Translations under genes and position numbers: made by a program
NCBI GenBank assembly: GCA_903900335.1
Contig: CAIUMP010000004.1
Coordinates: forward strand, 62,001-126,000
From: an uncultured Ignavibacteriota bacterium
GTDB taxonomy: Bacteria; Bacteroidota; Ignavibacteria; Palsa-1295
Length of the DNA: 64,000 bases
Reading direction: 5' to 3'
Shown here: in pieces, positions 26,472-36,284 of the stretch
How positions within the stretch are numbered: the stretch's first letter is position 1
Layout: every line of letters begins with the position of its first letter
Notes under the pieces: model-generated
The model's input: the letters and a program-made list of their open reading frames with translations, nothing else
The model's database searches: none
Told to the model about the DNA's origin: nothing

Positions 26472-29417
26472 TTAGTAGCCGAAGACCTGATCGAGCGACA
26501 ACTCTTCGATGTTGCCGTACTTTGCCAGATCATTCATGTCGATCTTCTTCTTCGAGCCAAGCACGGCGATAGCGTACTTATGGTCGCGAATGTTCTCCTT
26601 TTGGAAATCCGCGATCTGGTCAAACGTAACATTCGGAGCCTGCTCATACACATCCTTACGAAGGTCGCGGTCAAGCCCACGCTTACGTGCGCGCTCGTAA
26701 GCCATGAGGATGTCCTCGCGCGTTGTGCGCTCGGTAGAGAGTGTGTTCAAAAGGGAAGTCTTTGATTCATCGAAGAGCTTGTCCGCGCGCGGCATATCCG
26801 TGAGCAGTTCGAACATGCTCTTCATTGTCTCCGGCGTCTTATCCGCTTGTGAACCAACGTAGGAGAAAATGTAATAAGGGTCGTTCTTCTTCGCACCTGG
26901 TTGATAGCTGCTGAATACAGCATACGCCAATGCCTTCGACTCACGAATCGTTTGGAATACGATTGACGCCATCGAGCCACCATAATACTCGTTGTAGAGG
27001 CTTAGCAATGGTGCCTTGGAAGCGTCGAAGTGATTCATTCCCTTCGAGAGCATGATCACCTCTGCCTGCGCCATATCGTAATCCACGAAGTACACCTTGT
27101 TTGTCGTTGTCTCCTGATGAACATACTCCACCGGCGTCGGTGCAATGTGTCCGACGTCTGGTATTTTGTGCAGATTCTCCAGGCTTGCTCGTAATGTTGA
27201 TACCGGGAACGGCCCGTAATACAACACGCGGTGCTTGTAGGACGTCAGATCATGGATGCGCTGCACGAGCTCATTCGAAGAGAGCTTTTGCAGTTCCGCG
27301 TTGGTGAGGTCGAATGTTTGAGGGTTCGTCGGGCCGTACGTGGCATAGTTACGAAGTGCATTCCACAGGATCGTGTTCTTGTTCTTCTTCGCATTTGCTC
27401 TTGCCTTGATCGTCCCACTAATATACTCCTTCAACGATTCTTCATCCGGTTTTGCCGTGGCCAGTAAACCCTCAAACAACTTTACGCTCTCGTTGAAGTT
27501 TTTTTGAAGCCCCGTGAGGGATACCCAAACTTCATCATCGCTGGCATTCACATTGAAGCTCGATCCCAACCCGAAGAACTTCTTCTTTACGTCTTCAGCG
27601 GAAAGCTTGTCTGTGCCGAGGTAATTGAGATAGCCCAATGCGGACGCAAGTTTCTTGTCATGACGTTTCCCCATCTCGACGATGTAATACATCGTGAAGC
27701 GGTCGTTCTCGTCATTATGCAGGTAGTAGAGGGGAATCCCGTTGGCGAGCTTCGTTTCGGTGATATCTTTTTTGAAGTCCAGGAACTGCGGCTTGGTTGG
27801 TAACACAGGCATCGCAGCGACGGTCTTCAGGAAGTCCGATTCAGCGGTGCGATTCACCTCCACGGGGGTGATCGGCGGCTTCGTCACCTTTACTACGTTC
27901 TTGTGGTCACCCGTACGCTTATAAACGATCGCATAATTGTCACCATAGTACTTGTTAGCGAACGCGACGATCTCCTTCTTCGTGATCTTCGCAAGGTCAT
28001 TGATGTGTCCAACCTGTCGGGCCCAATCCGTGTGCTGGATAAAGGCGCCCATCATCGTGTTAGCCCTTCCGCCGTTCTCTTCGTTTGTCTTAAGCTGCTG
28101 CAGCGTGAAGTCATTGACGATCGCTGGCAGCAAGCTTTCATCAAACTGACCCTTCTTCACCAATTCGATCTGTGACAAGATCAAGTTTTTCACTTCATCG
28201 AGCGACTGCCCCTCTTTCGGCTTACCTGTGAACTCGTGAATACTGTAATCATTCTTTATATCAGGACCGCAGGTGGCGTGCAGCAACAACTGCTTTTGAT
28301 TGAGATTCAGATCTATCAGACCAGCAGTCGAATTCGAGAGCACCATGTCAACCATCGTTAACACATCGGCCTCATGAGTATTGGCAGCAGGCATTCTCCA
28401 TGCCATTTCGAGATATTCGGCATCTGGCCCATAAACCTCCCGCACCACGGGTTGCGTGATCGGCGACTCTTGAGGAGAATTCCAGGCTTCCAGCTTCTTT
28501 GGCTGCAGTACGCTAAATTTCTGATCGACCATCTTGATGACCTGATCCGGATCGCAATCACCGGCGATGATGATCGCCATGTTGTTCGGCACGTACCACT
28601 TCGAATAGAACTCCTTGATCTTCTTGATCGACGGATTCTTCAAATGCTCGATCGTCCCGATTGTCGTCTGCGTGCCATACGGATGCTTCGTGAACAATGC
28701 CGCCATGAGCGTCTCATTCGAAAGCTGATTGTCGTTGTCCAGCCCGCGATTCTTCTCCTCATAGACTGCTTCCAACTCGGTGTGGAATAGGCGCAACACC
28801 GGATGCCGGTAACGCTCTGCCTCGATCGTCAGCCACTTTTCGATCTGAGAAGAGGGGACGTCATTGACGTAGCAGGTCACTTCATCCGACGTGAAGGCGT
28901 TTGTGCCTTGTGCACCCAACTCACCCGTCAGCTTGTCGTACTCGTTCGCGATCGCCCATTTCGCTGCAATGCCACTAACGGAGTCGATCTGGTGATAGAT
29001 CACCGCGCGCTTTGCATCATCCCGTGTGCCGCGATAGACCTCGTACAGATCCTCAATCTCGTTCAAATAGGGCTCCTCCTTTGCATAATCCAGGGAGCCG
29101 AACTTGTCCGTGCCCTTGAAGAGCAAATGTTCCAGGTAGTGCGCCAACCCCGTAGCATCCGCAGGATCATTCTTGCTACCAGCGCGAACTGCGATCATTG
29201 TCTGAACGCGTGGCTCCGTTTTGTTGACGCTAATATAGACGGTTAGGCCGTTCTTCAGAGTGTAAATGCGGGCGGCGAGCGGGTCGCCAGCTACGGATTT
29301 GTAGGTGTAACCGGCAGAAGTGTGTTCCACCTCCTTCGGCTGAGCGAAAGTGTGGGGAGCACTAACGGCCTCAAAGAGAAAGAGAACCGCGAAAACGATG
29401 TAGCGAAATTGTACCAT
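26472..29417 (-). CDS. M16-family zinc metalloprotease, secreted
   Basis: The product has 981 residues from ATG 29417, which opens a signal peptide (MVQFRYIVFAVLFLFEAVSA); an ATG at 29486 would precede it by 23 residues. The inverted zinc motif is in GLAHYLEHLLFKGTDK (HxxEH) near residue 95, with the downstream Glu in ELEAVYEEKNRG. The length fits the two-half pitrilysin type, each half with a peptidase M16 and an M16C domain; only the N-terminal half has the metal site. It probably degrades peptides in the periplasm. It stands alone, upstream of polA on the same strand with about 160 bases between them. Confidence 0.9.
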   Translation of the reverse strand: MVQFRYIVFAVLFLFEAVSAPHTFAQPKEVEHTSAGYTYKSVAGDPLAARIYTLKNGLTVYISVNKTEPRVQTMIAVRAGSKNDPADATGLAHYLEHLLFKGTDKFGSLDYAKEEPYLNEIEDLYEVYRGTRDDAKRAVIYHQIDSVSGIAAKWAIANEYDKLTGELGAQGTNAFTSDEVTCYVNDVPSSQIEKWLTIEAERYRHPVLRLFHTELEAVYEEKNRGLDNDNQLSNETLMAALFTKHPYGTQTTIGTIEHLKNPSIKKIKEFYSKWYVPNNMAIIIAGDCDPDQVIKMVDQKFSVLQPKKLEAWNSPQESPITQPVVREVYGPDAEYLEMAWRMPAANTHEADVLTMVDMVLSNSTAGLIDLNLNQKQLLLHATCGPDIKNDYSIHEFTGKPKEGQSLDEVKNLILSQIELVKKGQFDESLLPAIVNDFTLQQLKTNEENGGRANTMMGAFIQHTDWARQVGHINDLAKITKKEIVAFANKYYGDNYAIVYKRTGDHKNVVKVTKPPITPVEVNRTAESDFLKTVAAMPVLPTKPQFLDFKKDITETKLANGIPLYYLHNDENDRFTMYYIVEMGKRHDKKLASALGYLNYLGTDKLSAEDVKKKFFGLGSSFNVNASDDEVWVSLTGLQKNFNESVKLFEGLLATAKPDEESLKEYISGTIKARANAKKNKNTILWNALRNYATYGPTNPQTFDLTNAELQKLSSNELVQRIHDLTSYKHRVLYYGPFPVSTLRASLENLHKIPDVGHIAPTPVEYVHQETTTNKVYFVDYDMAQAEVIMLSKGMNHFDASKAPLLSLYNEYYGGSMASIVFQTIRESKALAYAVFSSYQPGAKKNDPYYIFSYVGSQADKTPETMKSMFELLTDMPRADKLFDESKTSLLNTLSTERTTREDILMAYERARKRGLDRDLRKDVYEQAPNVTFDQIADFQKENIRDHKYAIAVLGSKKKIDMNDLAKYGNIEELSLDQVFGY

Positions 29418-29573
29418 AAGATTATGGGGTTGGTAGAACTGTCGTCCAGAAGAGGGATAAACGAGAAGCGACGTAAGGAAACGCAAAATGTTTCCTTACG
29501 GCCACCGAAAATGCTGTTGCATCAGGTATCGTGCCCTGATGGTGGGTCCGAGAAAACGGTTCAAGGTGCTGGC

Positions 29574-32498
29574 TTAATGGGCTTCGAACCAGGTTGGGCC
29601 AATTCCGGCCTCGACTTCGATCGGCACCGCCATCGGCATCGCGTTCGACATGAGCTCCTTTACGAGCGCCATCATTTCGTCCGCTTCATCTCGAACGACA
29701 TCAAAGACCAATTCGTCATGCACCTGCATGATCATCAGCGACTTCAGCTTGCGGCGGCGCATCTCATGATGAATATTGATCATTGCGAGCTTCATCATGT
29801 CGGCCGCGGTGCCTTGAATTGGCGCATTTATCGCGGCACGTTCATCGCCGGAACGTACAGCCTGATTGGATGCCCCAATGTTGCGCATGTAGCGTCTGCG
29901 GCCGAGTAGCGTTTCAACGTAACCATTCTTTCGTGCGAAGGCGATCGTGTCATCCATATACTTGCGGATAGAAGGGAATGCCGCAAAATATTTGCTAATT
30001 ACCTCCGAGGCTTCTTTCTGCGATATGCCGATATTGCGTGCCAAACCAAAAGCGCCGATGCCATACATGATGCCATAGTTCACACCCTTCGCTCGGCTTC
30101 GCATATCACGAGTGACCTCTTCGAGTGGCACACCATACACTCCGGCCGCTGTGCGGGTATGGATATCCTCGCCATTTGCGAAGGCCTCAAGTAGTGCAGG
30201 GTCACGCGTTACGTGCGCCATGATGCGCAGTTCGATCTGCGAATAATCCGACGAAAGAATTTGTCCGTTCGGAAAACGCGTGACGAAGGCTTTGCGAATA
30301 TCGCGGCCCATCTCTGTCTTGATCGGGATATTCTGTAAATTTGGATCCGTCGAGGAGATGCGCCCTGTCGCCACAACAGCCTGATTATAGCTAGTGTGGA
30401 TCATCCCCGTTTTGTGGTTGACCATACGTGGCAGGGCATCTACATAGGTGCTTCGCAGCTTCTGATATTGCCGATACGTGAGCAACGCTTCCGCAATAGG
30501 ATGCTCGTGTCGCAGCTCTTCAAGTACGGCTGCGTTGGTGGAAAGCCCCGTCTTTGTTTTGCGGCCGGATTTCAAGGCCAGCTTTGTAAAGAGTACGTCC
30601 TGCAATTGCTTCGTCGAGTCGATGTTGAAGGGCCCGCCGGCATATTCGTAGATCTTGTGGCAAAGATTTTCAGCTTCTCGCTCCATCTCTTTGCTTGCAA
30701 GTGCCAGCCGTTCGGAGTCGATCTTCACCCCGTAAAATTCCATTTGCGTCAGAACTTCGACCAGCGGGAATTCCACACGTTCCAGTACTTCCGCAATCTT
30801 CGGTTCGATCAATCCAGCAATGGCATGTCTCAAACGAAGCGTGACATCCGCGTCCTCTGCTCCGTACTCCGCTAGCTTCAGCGTTGGCGCCATTGCCATC
30901 GTGCGGCGCGCTGTGGCAGGTTTGAGCTGCCCGACTACCTCCGTTAGGGAAACGGGACGATACTTCAGGTACTCCATCGAGAGCGAGTCCATCGAGTGAG
31001 AGCCATCGAACTGATGCAGATAGGCCGCGATCATCGTATCGTAGATGAGCGGCTTCAACAATATACCATTGTGGCGGAATAAGAGCGCATCGTATTTGAT
31101 ATTCTGCCCAACTTTCCCGATCCTGTCGTTTTCCAAAACCTGCCGTAGCTCTGCAAGCACTTCTTTGAGATCGAGTCCCTTGGTCAGTGCATTCTCTGCA
31201 GTTGTTGAAATGGCCTCTTCGAAGAGTGACCCGGGATCTGCATCCGCCCCGATCTCTGGTAGCCGAATCGGGATATAGAACGCCTCATGCTCCTTAACTG
31301 CAAAGCTGATGCCGAGGATCTCTGCGAGGTTTGCGTCTGAGCCGGTGGATTCCAGATCAACGCAAAATTCTTTAACCTTTGAAAGCATCGCTGCAAGTTC
31401 GCGCACCCCCTCGATAGTATTGACCATCACATAGGCATGGGGGCACGAATTGATGTCCTGTTCATCGGGGGGTGGACCCTCGGCGAAGTCGAAGGACTCA
31501 AGCTCCTCTTCTTCGGTACGCTCCTTTGGCGCAATCTCCGCCGAAGCCAGAGCGTCATCGAGTGCTTCACCGGATTCCGCCTTTAGCAAATTCTCTTTCT
31601 CTTTGTGCAGCCTGTTTGCAAGCGATTTGAAGCCCAGATCAAGCACCAGAGTTTCGAGAGTCTCAAAATCTGGAAGCACACCATAGGTGAGGTCCGCTAC
31701 TACGATTGGGAGCTTGACGTTGCAGTCAATGGTCGCAAGCTCTTGGGAAAGGAACGCGTTCTCGCGCTCGTTCTGCAGCTTCTCTCGGATCCCCTTCTTG
31801 TCGACCTCGGCGAGGTGCTCGTAAAGCGACGAGAGAGAGCCAAACTTCTGCAAAAGTGGTGTTGCAGATTTTTCTCCAATTCCCCGAACCCCTGGGATGT
31901 TATCGCTGCTATCACCGACGAGCGCCAGGTAATCGATGATCTGCTCTGGTCCGAGGCCATACTTGTCTCGAACCTTCTCCGCATCGAATATCTCCATACC
32001 GCTTCCGTCGCGGGCTGGACGCAGTAGTTTGACCTTGTCGGTCACAAGTTGGCAGAAATCCTTGTCGGGTGTGACGATCAGCGAGTCGATCCCTTCCCGT
32101 TCCGCTTCCCGTGCGAGCGTGCCAATAATATCATCCGCTTCATAACCCGGCAGCTCCACCTGCGGAATGTGAAAAGCTCGGACCAGGTCTTTTATTTTCC
32201 CTATCTGCGGAATGAGATCCTCGGGCATTGCCTGCCGCGTTGCCTTGTAGGCCTCGAACTTCTCGTGGCGAAAAGTCGGAGCAGCGGTGTCGAAGCAGAC
32301 GGCAGCGTGAGTGGGGGAGTGGTGATCCAGGAATTGGAAGAGCGCCGTCATGAAGCCATAGACAGCGCTGGTGTTCTCACCCCGCGAGTTTGTTAACGGA
32401 TGCGCGATGAACGCGAAGTACGCGCGATATGCCAATGCCATTCCATCGAAAAGAACGAGGAGCGGCTTGCCTTTGGAGTCGTGTTTGGGTAATCGCAT
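29574..32498 (-). CDS. polA: DNA polymerase I
   Basis: The 974 residues contain all three activities. The 5' nuclease domain (about 1-300) has LFDGMALAYRAYFA, YEADDIIGTLA and VGDSSDNIPGVRGIGEK. The 3'-5' exonuclease keeps its metal ligands: CVDLESTGSDAN (DxE), GQNIKYDALL (NxxxD) and YGAEDADVTLRL (YxxxD), so proofreading should be active, unlike in Taq-type enzymes. The polymerase domain has SSDYSQIELRIMAHV, RSRAKGVNYGIMYGIG and MQVHDELVFDV. An acidic low-complexity linker (about 305-345) separates the nuclease from the exonuclease. It fills repair gaps and removes Okazaki primers. Confidence 0.97.
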   Translation of the reverse strand: MRLPKHDSKGKPLLVLFDGMALAYRAYFAFIAHPLTNSRGENTSAVYGFMTALFQFLDHHSPTHAAVCFDTAAPTFRHEKFEAYKATRQAMPEDLIPQIGKIKDLVRAFHIPQVELPGYEADDIIGTLAREAEREGIDSLIVTPDKDFCQLVTDKVKLLRPARDGSGMEIFDAEKVRDKYGLGPEQIIDYLALVGDSSDNIPGVRGIGEKSATPLLQKFGSLSSLYEHLAEVDKKGIREKLQNERENAFLSQELATIDCNVKLPIVVADLTYGVLPDFETLETLVLDLGFKSLANRLHKEKENLLKAESGEALDDALASAEIAPKERTEEEELESFDFAEGPPPDEQDINSCPHAYVMVNTIEGVRELAAMLSKVKEFCVDLESTGSDANLAEILGISFAVKEHEAFYIPIRLPEIGADADPGSLFEEAISTTAENALTKGLDLKEVLAELRQVLENDRIGKVGQNIKYDALLFRHNGILLKPLIYDTMIAAYLHQFDGSHSMDSLSMEYLKYRPVSLTEVVGQLKPATARRTMAMAPTLKLAEYGAEDADVTLRLRHAIAGLIEPKIAEVLERVEFPLVEVLTQMEFYGVKIDSERLALASKEMEREAENLCHKIYEYAGGPFNIDSTKQLQDVLFTKLALKSGRKTKTGLSTNAAVLEELRHEHPIAEALLTYRQYQKLRSTYVDALPRMVNHKTGMIHTSYNQAVVATGRISSTDPNLQNIPIKTEMGRDIRKAFVTRFPNGQILSSDYSQIELRIMAHVTRDPALLEAFANGEDIHTRTAAGVYGVPLEEVTRDMRSRAKGVNYGIMYGIGAFGLARNIGISQKEASEVISKYFAAFPSIRKYMDDTIAFARKNGYVETLLGRRRYMRNIGASNQAVRSGDERAAINAPIQGTAADMMKLAMINIHHEMRRRKLKSLMIMQVHDELVFDVVRDEADEMMALVKELMSNAMPMAVPIEVEAGIGPTWFEAH

Positions 32499-32543
32499 GA
32501 TAGTCTAATTCTGTTTCTGTTGACGGATCAGCGAGCGAGCGCC

Positions 32544-33224
32544 CTATGCAAGAACGAATCGAAACCGCTCGTCATATTTTCCGCCGGCGTATTTCGTGCA
32601 GCAGGTCCGACATGCGTAGCGAAGCGCTCGCCTCGTCCGGTATCTCCGTTCACGCAGGCATTTCGGACAATGGACTACGACAGGATAATTCGCTTCGATA
32701 TGCCTTTTCCGCTTGGCGGCCAACAACAGCGTTAATGGCGCTTTCTTTCCTGTCCCCCCGATAGACCCGAGAACCTGATAGAATTTCGGCGCATGGGAAT
32801 GGACGAGGATGTGAGCGATCTCGTGCAGTAGCGTCTCATAGAACTCCGACTCTCCAAACTCCACCGTCATAGCCAGGGAGATGCCGATGGTGTGCTTGGC
32901 GCGATTGTAGTAACCACCCGTCGAACGATTGCAATAGATGATACGGGGACGTGGGAGCTTGGAGTCGAAGTGCGTTTGGTTGACAAGGTCGAATTTATGG
33001 TAAGCAAGCGCCAGGAGACCGCTCAAGCGGAACATCCAGAAAAAGTCGTTATCCAGATCCAGTTCTGCCAGCTTTTCAGAATCAACGCCAAGCCGAACCA
33101 CACGTTTCTTGTAGTTGTGGAGAAGCTCCAATTCCGATCGTTCCGGCCGAGATCGGGTGAGGGATTTTTTTTTGCCCTCTTTTCGTGGAGCGTAGAATCT
33201 TTCCAGCGCGTTCTTGAGTGTCAC
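32544..33224 (-). CDS. SprT-like zinc metalloprotease-fold protein
   Basis: The product has 226 residues, starting at GTG 33224. The metal motif is LLHEIAHILVHSHAPKF (HExxH plus His), preceded by TIGISLAMTVEFGESEF. A C-terminal zinc ribbon is formed by CPKCLRERRY and CRTCCTKYAGG. This matches the SprT/SprT-like family, relatives of the eukaryotic DNA-protein crosslink protease Spartan, though the bacterial function is not established. The basic N-terminus (KEGKKKSLTRSRPERS) may contact nucleic acid. The neighbouring polA gene, on the same strand 45 bases downstream, is consistent with a repair context but does not prove it. Confidence 0.85.
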   Translation of the reverse strand: MTLKNALERFYAPRKEGKKKSLTRSRPERSELELLHNYKKRVVRLGVDSEKLAELDLDNDFFWMFRLSGLLALAYHKFDLVNQTHFDSKLPRPRIIYCNRSTGGYYNRAKHTIGISLAMTVEFGESEFYETLLHEIAHILVHSHAPKFYQVLGSIGGTGKKAPLTLLLAAKRKRHIEANYPVVVHCPKCLRERRYRTRRALRYACRTCCTKYAGGKYDERFRFVLA

Positions 33225-33245
33225 AATGATTAACGTTCTGCCTGC

Positions 33246-34400
33246 TTGACGTCGAACAGTTCTCTTCGTTCTAACTATCCTGCCCTCGCCATTCGGTCGA
33301 TCGGGTGGAGGAGTAATGTTCTGGCGGTAGTCTTCCAGTTACTGATTTCCTGTCTTGGGAATGCTCAGAGCGTTCGCAATTACGCAGGTGAGTTTCTCGA
33401 ATTAGGTGTCGGTGCACGTCAGCTTGCCTTAGGAGGTGCGGGCGCCGCGATAAGCGAGGATGCCACTGCTGGCTACTGGAATCCCGCTGGACTCGGGACG
33501 CTTGATTTCCCGATGGTCACCGCGATGCACGAGACCCGATTCGACGGCACCGTGAACTATAACTATGGCGCACTCGCGGTGCCGCTGGACGCGCACACGA
33601 CTGCCGCGCTGTCGATCTTGCATATCGGAGTAAGCAATATTCTCGATACCCGGAATGCGCTCGTCAATGCCGACAACACTGGCCAGCTCGATGCAAGCAA
33701 CTATCTCGACTACAACAAAGTCTCCAGCTTTGGCAATTACGATTGGGTCGCAATTTTTTCAATTGCGCAATCCCAGCGCGGTTCCCTTTTTTACTCGGAC
33801 CCAGGCGGCGAACCCCTGTTCCCGCATCCACCAAGCAATTTCAGGCACTTCGGATGGGGAGTGAACGCCAAACTGATCTATCGCCGGCTCGATCCGCAGA
33901 CCACTGCCATGGGTATCGGCTTCGATGTGGCCGCACGTTATCAGGTGACTCGCGCGCTTACGGTCGCGGCCGTCGCTCAAGACATTACCACCACTCTGCT
34001 CTCCTACAGTACAGGGACGAAGGAGTTGGTATCCCCAACGCTCAAGCTTGGTGGCACCTATCTTTGGAATATTACCTCGGATGGCGCTCATAAGCTTTTT
34101 CCCACGCTCGATGCAGATCTCCGATTCGAAGGGCGCGGCTCAGTTGCCCAACTTCACGCTGGACCGATCTCTGTGGATCTACACGAAGGATTGGAGTACC
34201 AATTCAAAAATATCTTTGCACTTCGGGCCGGCTACAACGACATGCAAATGTGGAGTGTCGGCGTGGGCCTTGCATTCAGCAGGCTGCACATAGACTACGC
34301 GTACTTAGGCTTTAATGGACAGGATCAACTTGGCGCGACCCACCGGATCAGCCTCTCGTTTTTGCTGGAACAGCCAAGGTGGAAGCGGAAGGGGGAGTAG
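33246..34400 (+). CDS. PorV/PorQ-family outer-membrane protein
   Basis: The product has 384 residues. A stop at 33231 limits the frame, and the best start is TTG 33246, followed by a signal sequence ending in CLGNAQ. The mature N-terminus FLELGVGARQLALGGAGAAI then TAGYWNPAGLGTLD is the hallmark of PorV/PorQ proteins. These FadL-like barrels serve in T9SS, PorV shuttling cargo to the attachment complex. The C-terminus has alternating strands up to HRISLSFLL. T9SS cargoes at 10.1, 13.9, 16.4 and 39.9 kb fit such a role, but PorV, PorQ and other family paralogues cannot be told apart here. Confidence 0.8.
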   Translation: MTSNSSLRSNYPALAIRSIGWRSNVLAVVFQLLISCLGNAQSVRNYAGEFLELGVGARQLALGGAGAAISEDATAGYWNPAGLGTLDFPMVTAMHETRFDGTVNYNYGALAVPLDAHTTAALSILHIGVSNILDTRNALVNADNTGQLDASNYLDYNKVSSFGNYDWVAIFSIAQSQRGSLFYSDPGGEPLFPHPPSNFRHFGWGVNAKLIYRRLDPQTTAMGIGFDVAARYQVTRALTVAAVAQDITTTLLSYSTGTKELVSPTLKLGGTYLWNITSDGAHKLFPTLDADLRFEGRGSVAQLHAGPISVDLHEGLEYQFKNIFALRAGYNDMQMWSVGVGLAFSRLHIDYAYLGFNGQDQLGATHRISLSFLLEQPRWKRKGE

Positions 34401-34419
34401 AAAATCCGCTTTGAGCAGC

Positions 34420-35199
34420 TCAGATATGCGGCTTCCCGTGCAGCGGGTTGCTCCAGAGATTGCTTGCGGGAGTTTCGGCGAGCGCTGCCGTTGCCTCCAT
34501 TTCGCGCCAAATGAGTTGGCAAGGGAAGCGGTTCTCGTTTAGCGCGCGACACAGAATAAGCGAGTCAAATCCACCGTGAGGATCCTGGAACTGCCGAAGC
34601 TGCGGAAAGCCGCGCACACCATGCAGCCCCGTCATTCTGATATGGTACTGCTTGCCCAAATGGCCAATCTCGTGTAAACGCTCCCACGGAATCTCACCTG
34701 TTTCCAGCGTATCTCTCGGGGAAAGTTCAACGGCAATTCGGTCTATCTTGCGACGTTGGTACTCTGGCAACTTCCCTTCAAAATCATATTGTACGTCGAC
34801 AGTTGGGACGATCTTCCGAGCTGTATGCGAGTCGCAATAAGAGAAGAAGACATCATCCGGTGTGCCAAGGGGAAGAAAGATTCGATACACACCGCTATTG
34901 AAGAGCGCCTTGCAGTCTGCATCGGTTCGGGGGAGTTCAGATAGCGACAGTCCGAACGGAATGTCCACCGCGTGTCGCATCTGAGCGATGATTTCCAAAT
35001 TCACTGGATCCCACGGATCGCGATCGAGGAATTGAAGATGGAGCATCTTCGAATTCTCCTTGCGGAGCAACCTTGCCCGATCGACGGGATTTTGAGAATA
35101 AATGTCGCGATCGGCATGGTGTGTCTCGTGTGCGAGCGCAGCAATTTGCGCGCCGCAGACGCCATGAGTGATCGAGATCGTTGGAATAATTAGTACCAT
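34420..35199 (-). CDS. Degenerate HisA-like TIM-barrel protein
   Basis: The product has 259 residues from ATG 35199, which aligns with HisA starts (MVLIIPTISITHGVCGAQ against M-IIPAIDLKDGK). The next blocks also follow HisA: the DPVDRARL helix, LHLQFLDRDPWDPVNLEII, HAVDIPFGLSLSELPRT (HisA: IPvqvGGGIRs), GVYRIFLPLGTPDDVF, KIVPTVDVQYDFEGK, and FDSLILCRALNENRFP (HisA: GVIVGrALYegkF). The catalytic Asp of strand 1 is Ser, and both glycine-rich phosphate loops (GGGIR, SGG) are lost; the strand 5 Asp remains. It is probably a repurposed or inactive HisA paralogue. No his genes are adjacent. Confidence 0.65.
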   Translation of the reverse strand: MVLIIPTISITHGVCGAQIAALAHETHHADRDIYSQNPVDRARLLRKENSKMLHLQFLDRDPWDPVNLEIIAQMRHAVDIPFGLSLSELPRTDADCKALFNSGVYRIFLPLGTPDDVFFSYCDSHTARKIVPTVDVQYDFEGKLPEYQRRKIDRIAVELSPRDTLETGEIPWERLHEIGHLGKQYHIRMTGLHGVRGFPQLRQFQDPHGGFDSLILCRALNENRFPCQLIWREMEATAALAETPASNLWSNPLHGKPHI

Positions 35200-35350
35200 G
35201 AAGAGGTGCGCTAACAAGACGACAGGTCGATACGTCTCAACAAAGAACATGCCCGCACAATCTCACACCGATTGTGCCAACGAAGCAGTTAATAGTGAAT
35301 GGCACCAATTAATTGCGTATTTTTGCAGCAGGAATGACTACTAATTCGCA

Positions 35351-36208
35351 TTGAACTTCTTCTTGCTTCTTCTTCGGGATGGGCTTCCGCCCATTATTCA
35401 GCATACCTTCCCGATACTTGCAGTCGCAGGGGTGCCGAGCAGCGCTCCACCCCCGGCCGAGTCCTCGTTCGGTGCACTTATCTACGCCTTCGTACTCCTA
35501 TTCCTTCTTTTCCTGCTAATTAATCTTGATCGCCGCTTCCGAGAATACATCAGTCGCGCCTTGATTCGCCCGTTCAATTTCTTTGCCGACATCCGTGATC
35601 AACGGCTGATACCCAACGCTCAGACATCCATGCTCGCGGTCGTGTTGTCCGGTGCGCTTGCGGGCTGCCTGGCCGCGTTATTGCGGTTGGTATTTTCAAT
35701 ACCCGATCTCACCAGGTCGTTCAATCTTGCCCTCCCTTCATCTGTGGCTTCCCAGCTACAGAGCCTCTCTAAGGATTATTTGGCGATGTTGGCCATCCTG
35801 ACTGGCGTCGCATTGGGTTCAATACTGTTGCTGACGCTGGTGCTCCGATTTGCAGCAATCTTCGTGCGCGGAAGGATCCTGCTCGGCGATACATACAATG
35901 TGGCGGTCTGGGCCTTGCTGCCTGCTGCATTCCTGCTTCCGTATGATCTTATCGTGCCTCGAATGGATATAAACAGCGCGACCGCGACCATCTCCTATGT
36001 GACCCTTTTGGTGCTCTTTCTTTGGTCGTTCTACCGCCTGCTCAAAGGGACAGGGGTGCTCTTCGATGTATATCCGACGAAGATATACCTTTATGGAACC
36101 GCCGTACTACTAGTAGTCTCGGCCGTACTCTATTTTTACCTTAGGCATAACCACGTTTTCGAGAATTTTTCGTTCGTCAGTTCTGTACTACGAGCGGTCG
36201 CGGCCTAA
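35351..36208 (+). CDS. Multi-pass membrane protein, Yip1-like
   Basis: The product has 285 residues, starting at TTG 35351. Hydrophobic helices: ALIYAFVLLFLLFLLINL, MLAVVLSGALAGCLAALLRL, LAMLAILTGVALGSILLLTL, VAVWALLPAAFLLPYDL, ISYVTLLVLFLWSFYRLL and GTAVLLVVSAVLYFYL. The order, with YNVAVWALLPAAFLLP followed by FYRLLKGTGVLF, resembles Yip1-domain membrane proteins, whose bacterial function is unknown. It lies 76 bases upstream of smc on the same strand; a shared transcript is possible. Family assignment is moderate. Confidence 0.55.
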   Translation: MNFFLLLLRDGLPPIIQHTFPILAVAGVPSSAPPPAESSFGALIYAFVLLFLLFLLINLDRRFREYISRALIRPFNFFADIRDQRLIPNAQTSMLAVVLSGALAGCLAALLRLVFSIPDLTRSFNLALPSSVASQLQSLSKDYLAMLAILTGVALGSILLLTLVLRFAAIFVRGRILLGDTYNVAVWALLPAAFLLPYDLIVPRMDINSATATISYVTLLVLFLWSFYRLLKGTGVLFDVYPTKIYLYGTAVLLVVSAVLYFYLRHNHVFENFSFVSSVLRAVAA

Positions 36209-36284
36209 CCGACCCGACCTTTTCTGTGAGCATTGTGCCAATCAGACTCCAGCCCCATTTATCGCCAGGGCCTAATATTCCAAT

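Noticed and set aside
35340-35355. 16-base identity (ACTAATTCGCATTGAA) with 50318-50333
   Set aside because: A single shared 16-mer is expected by chance in a 64-kb window, and the flanks do not match.
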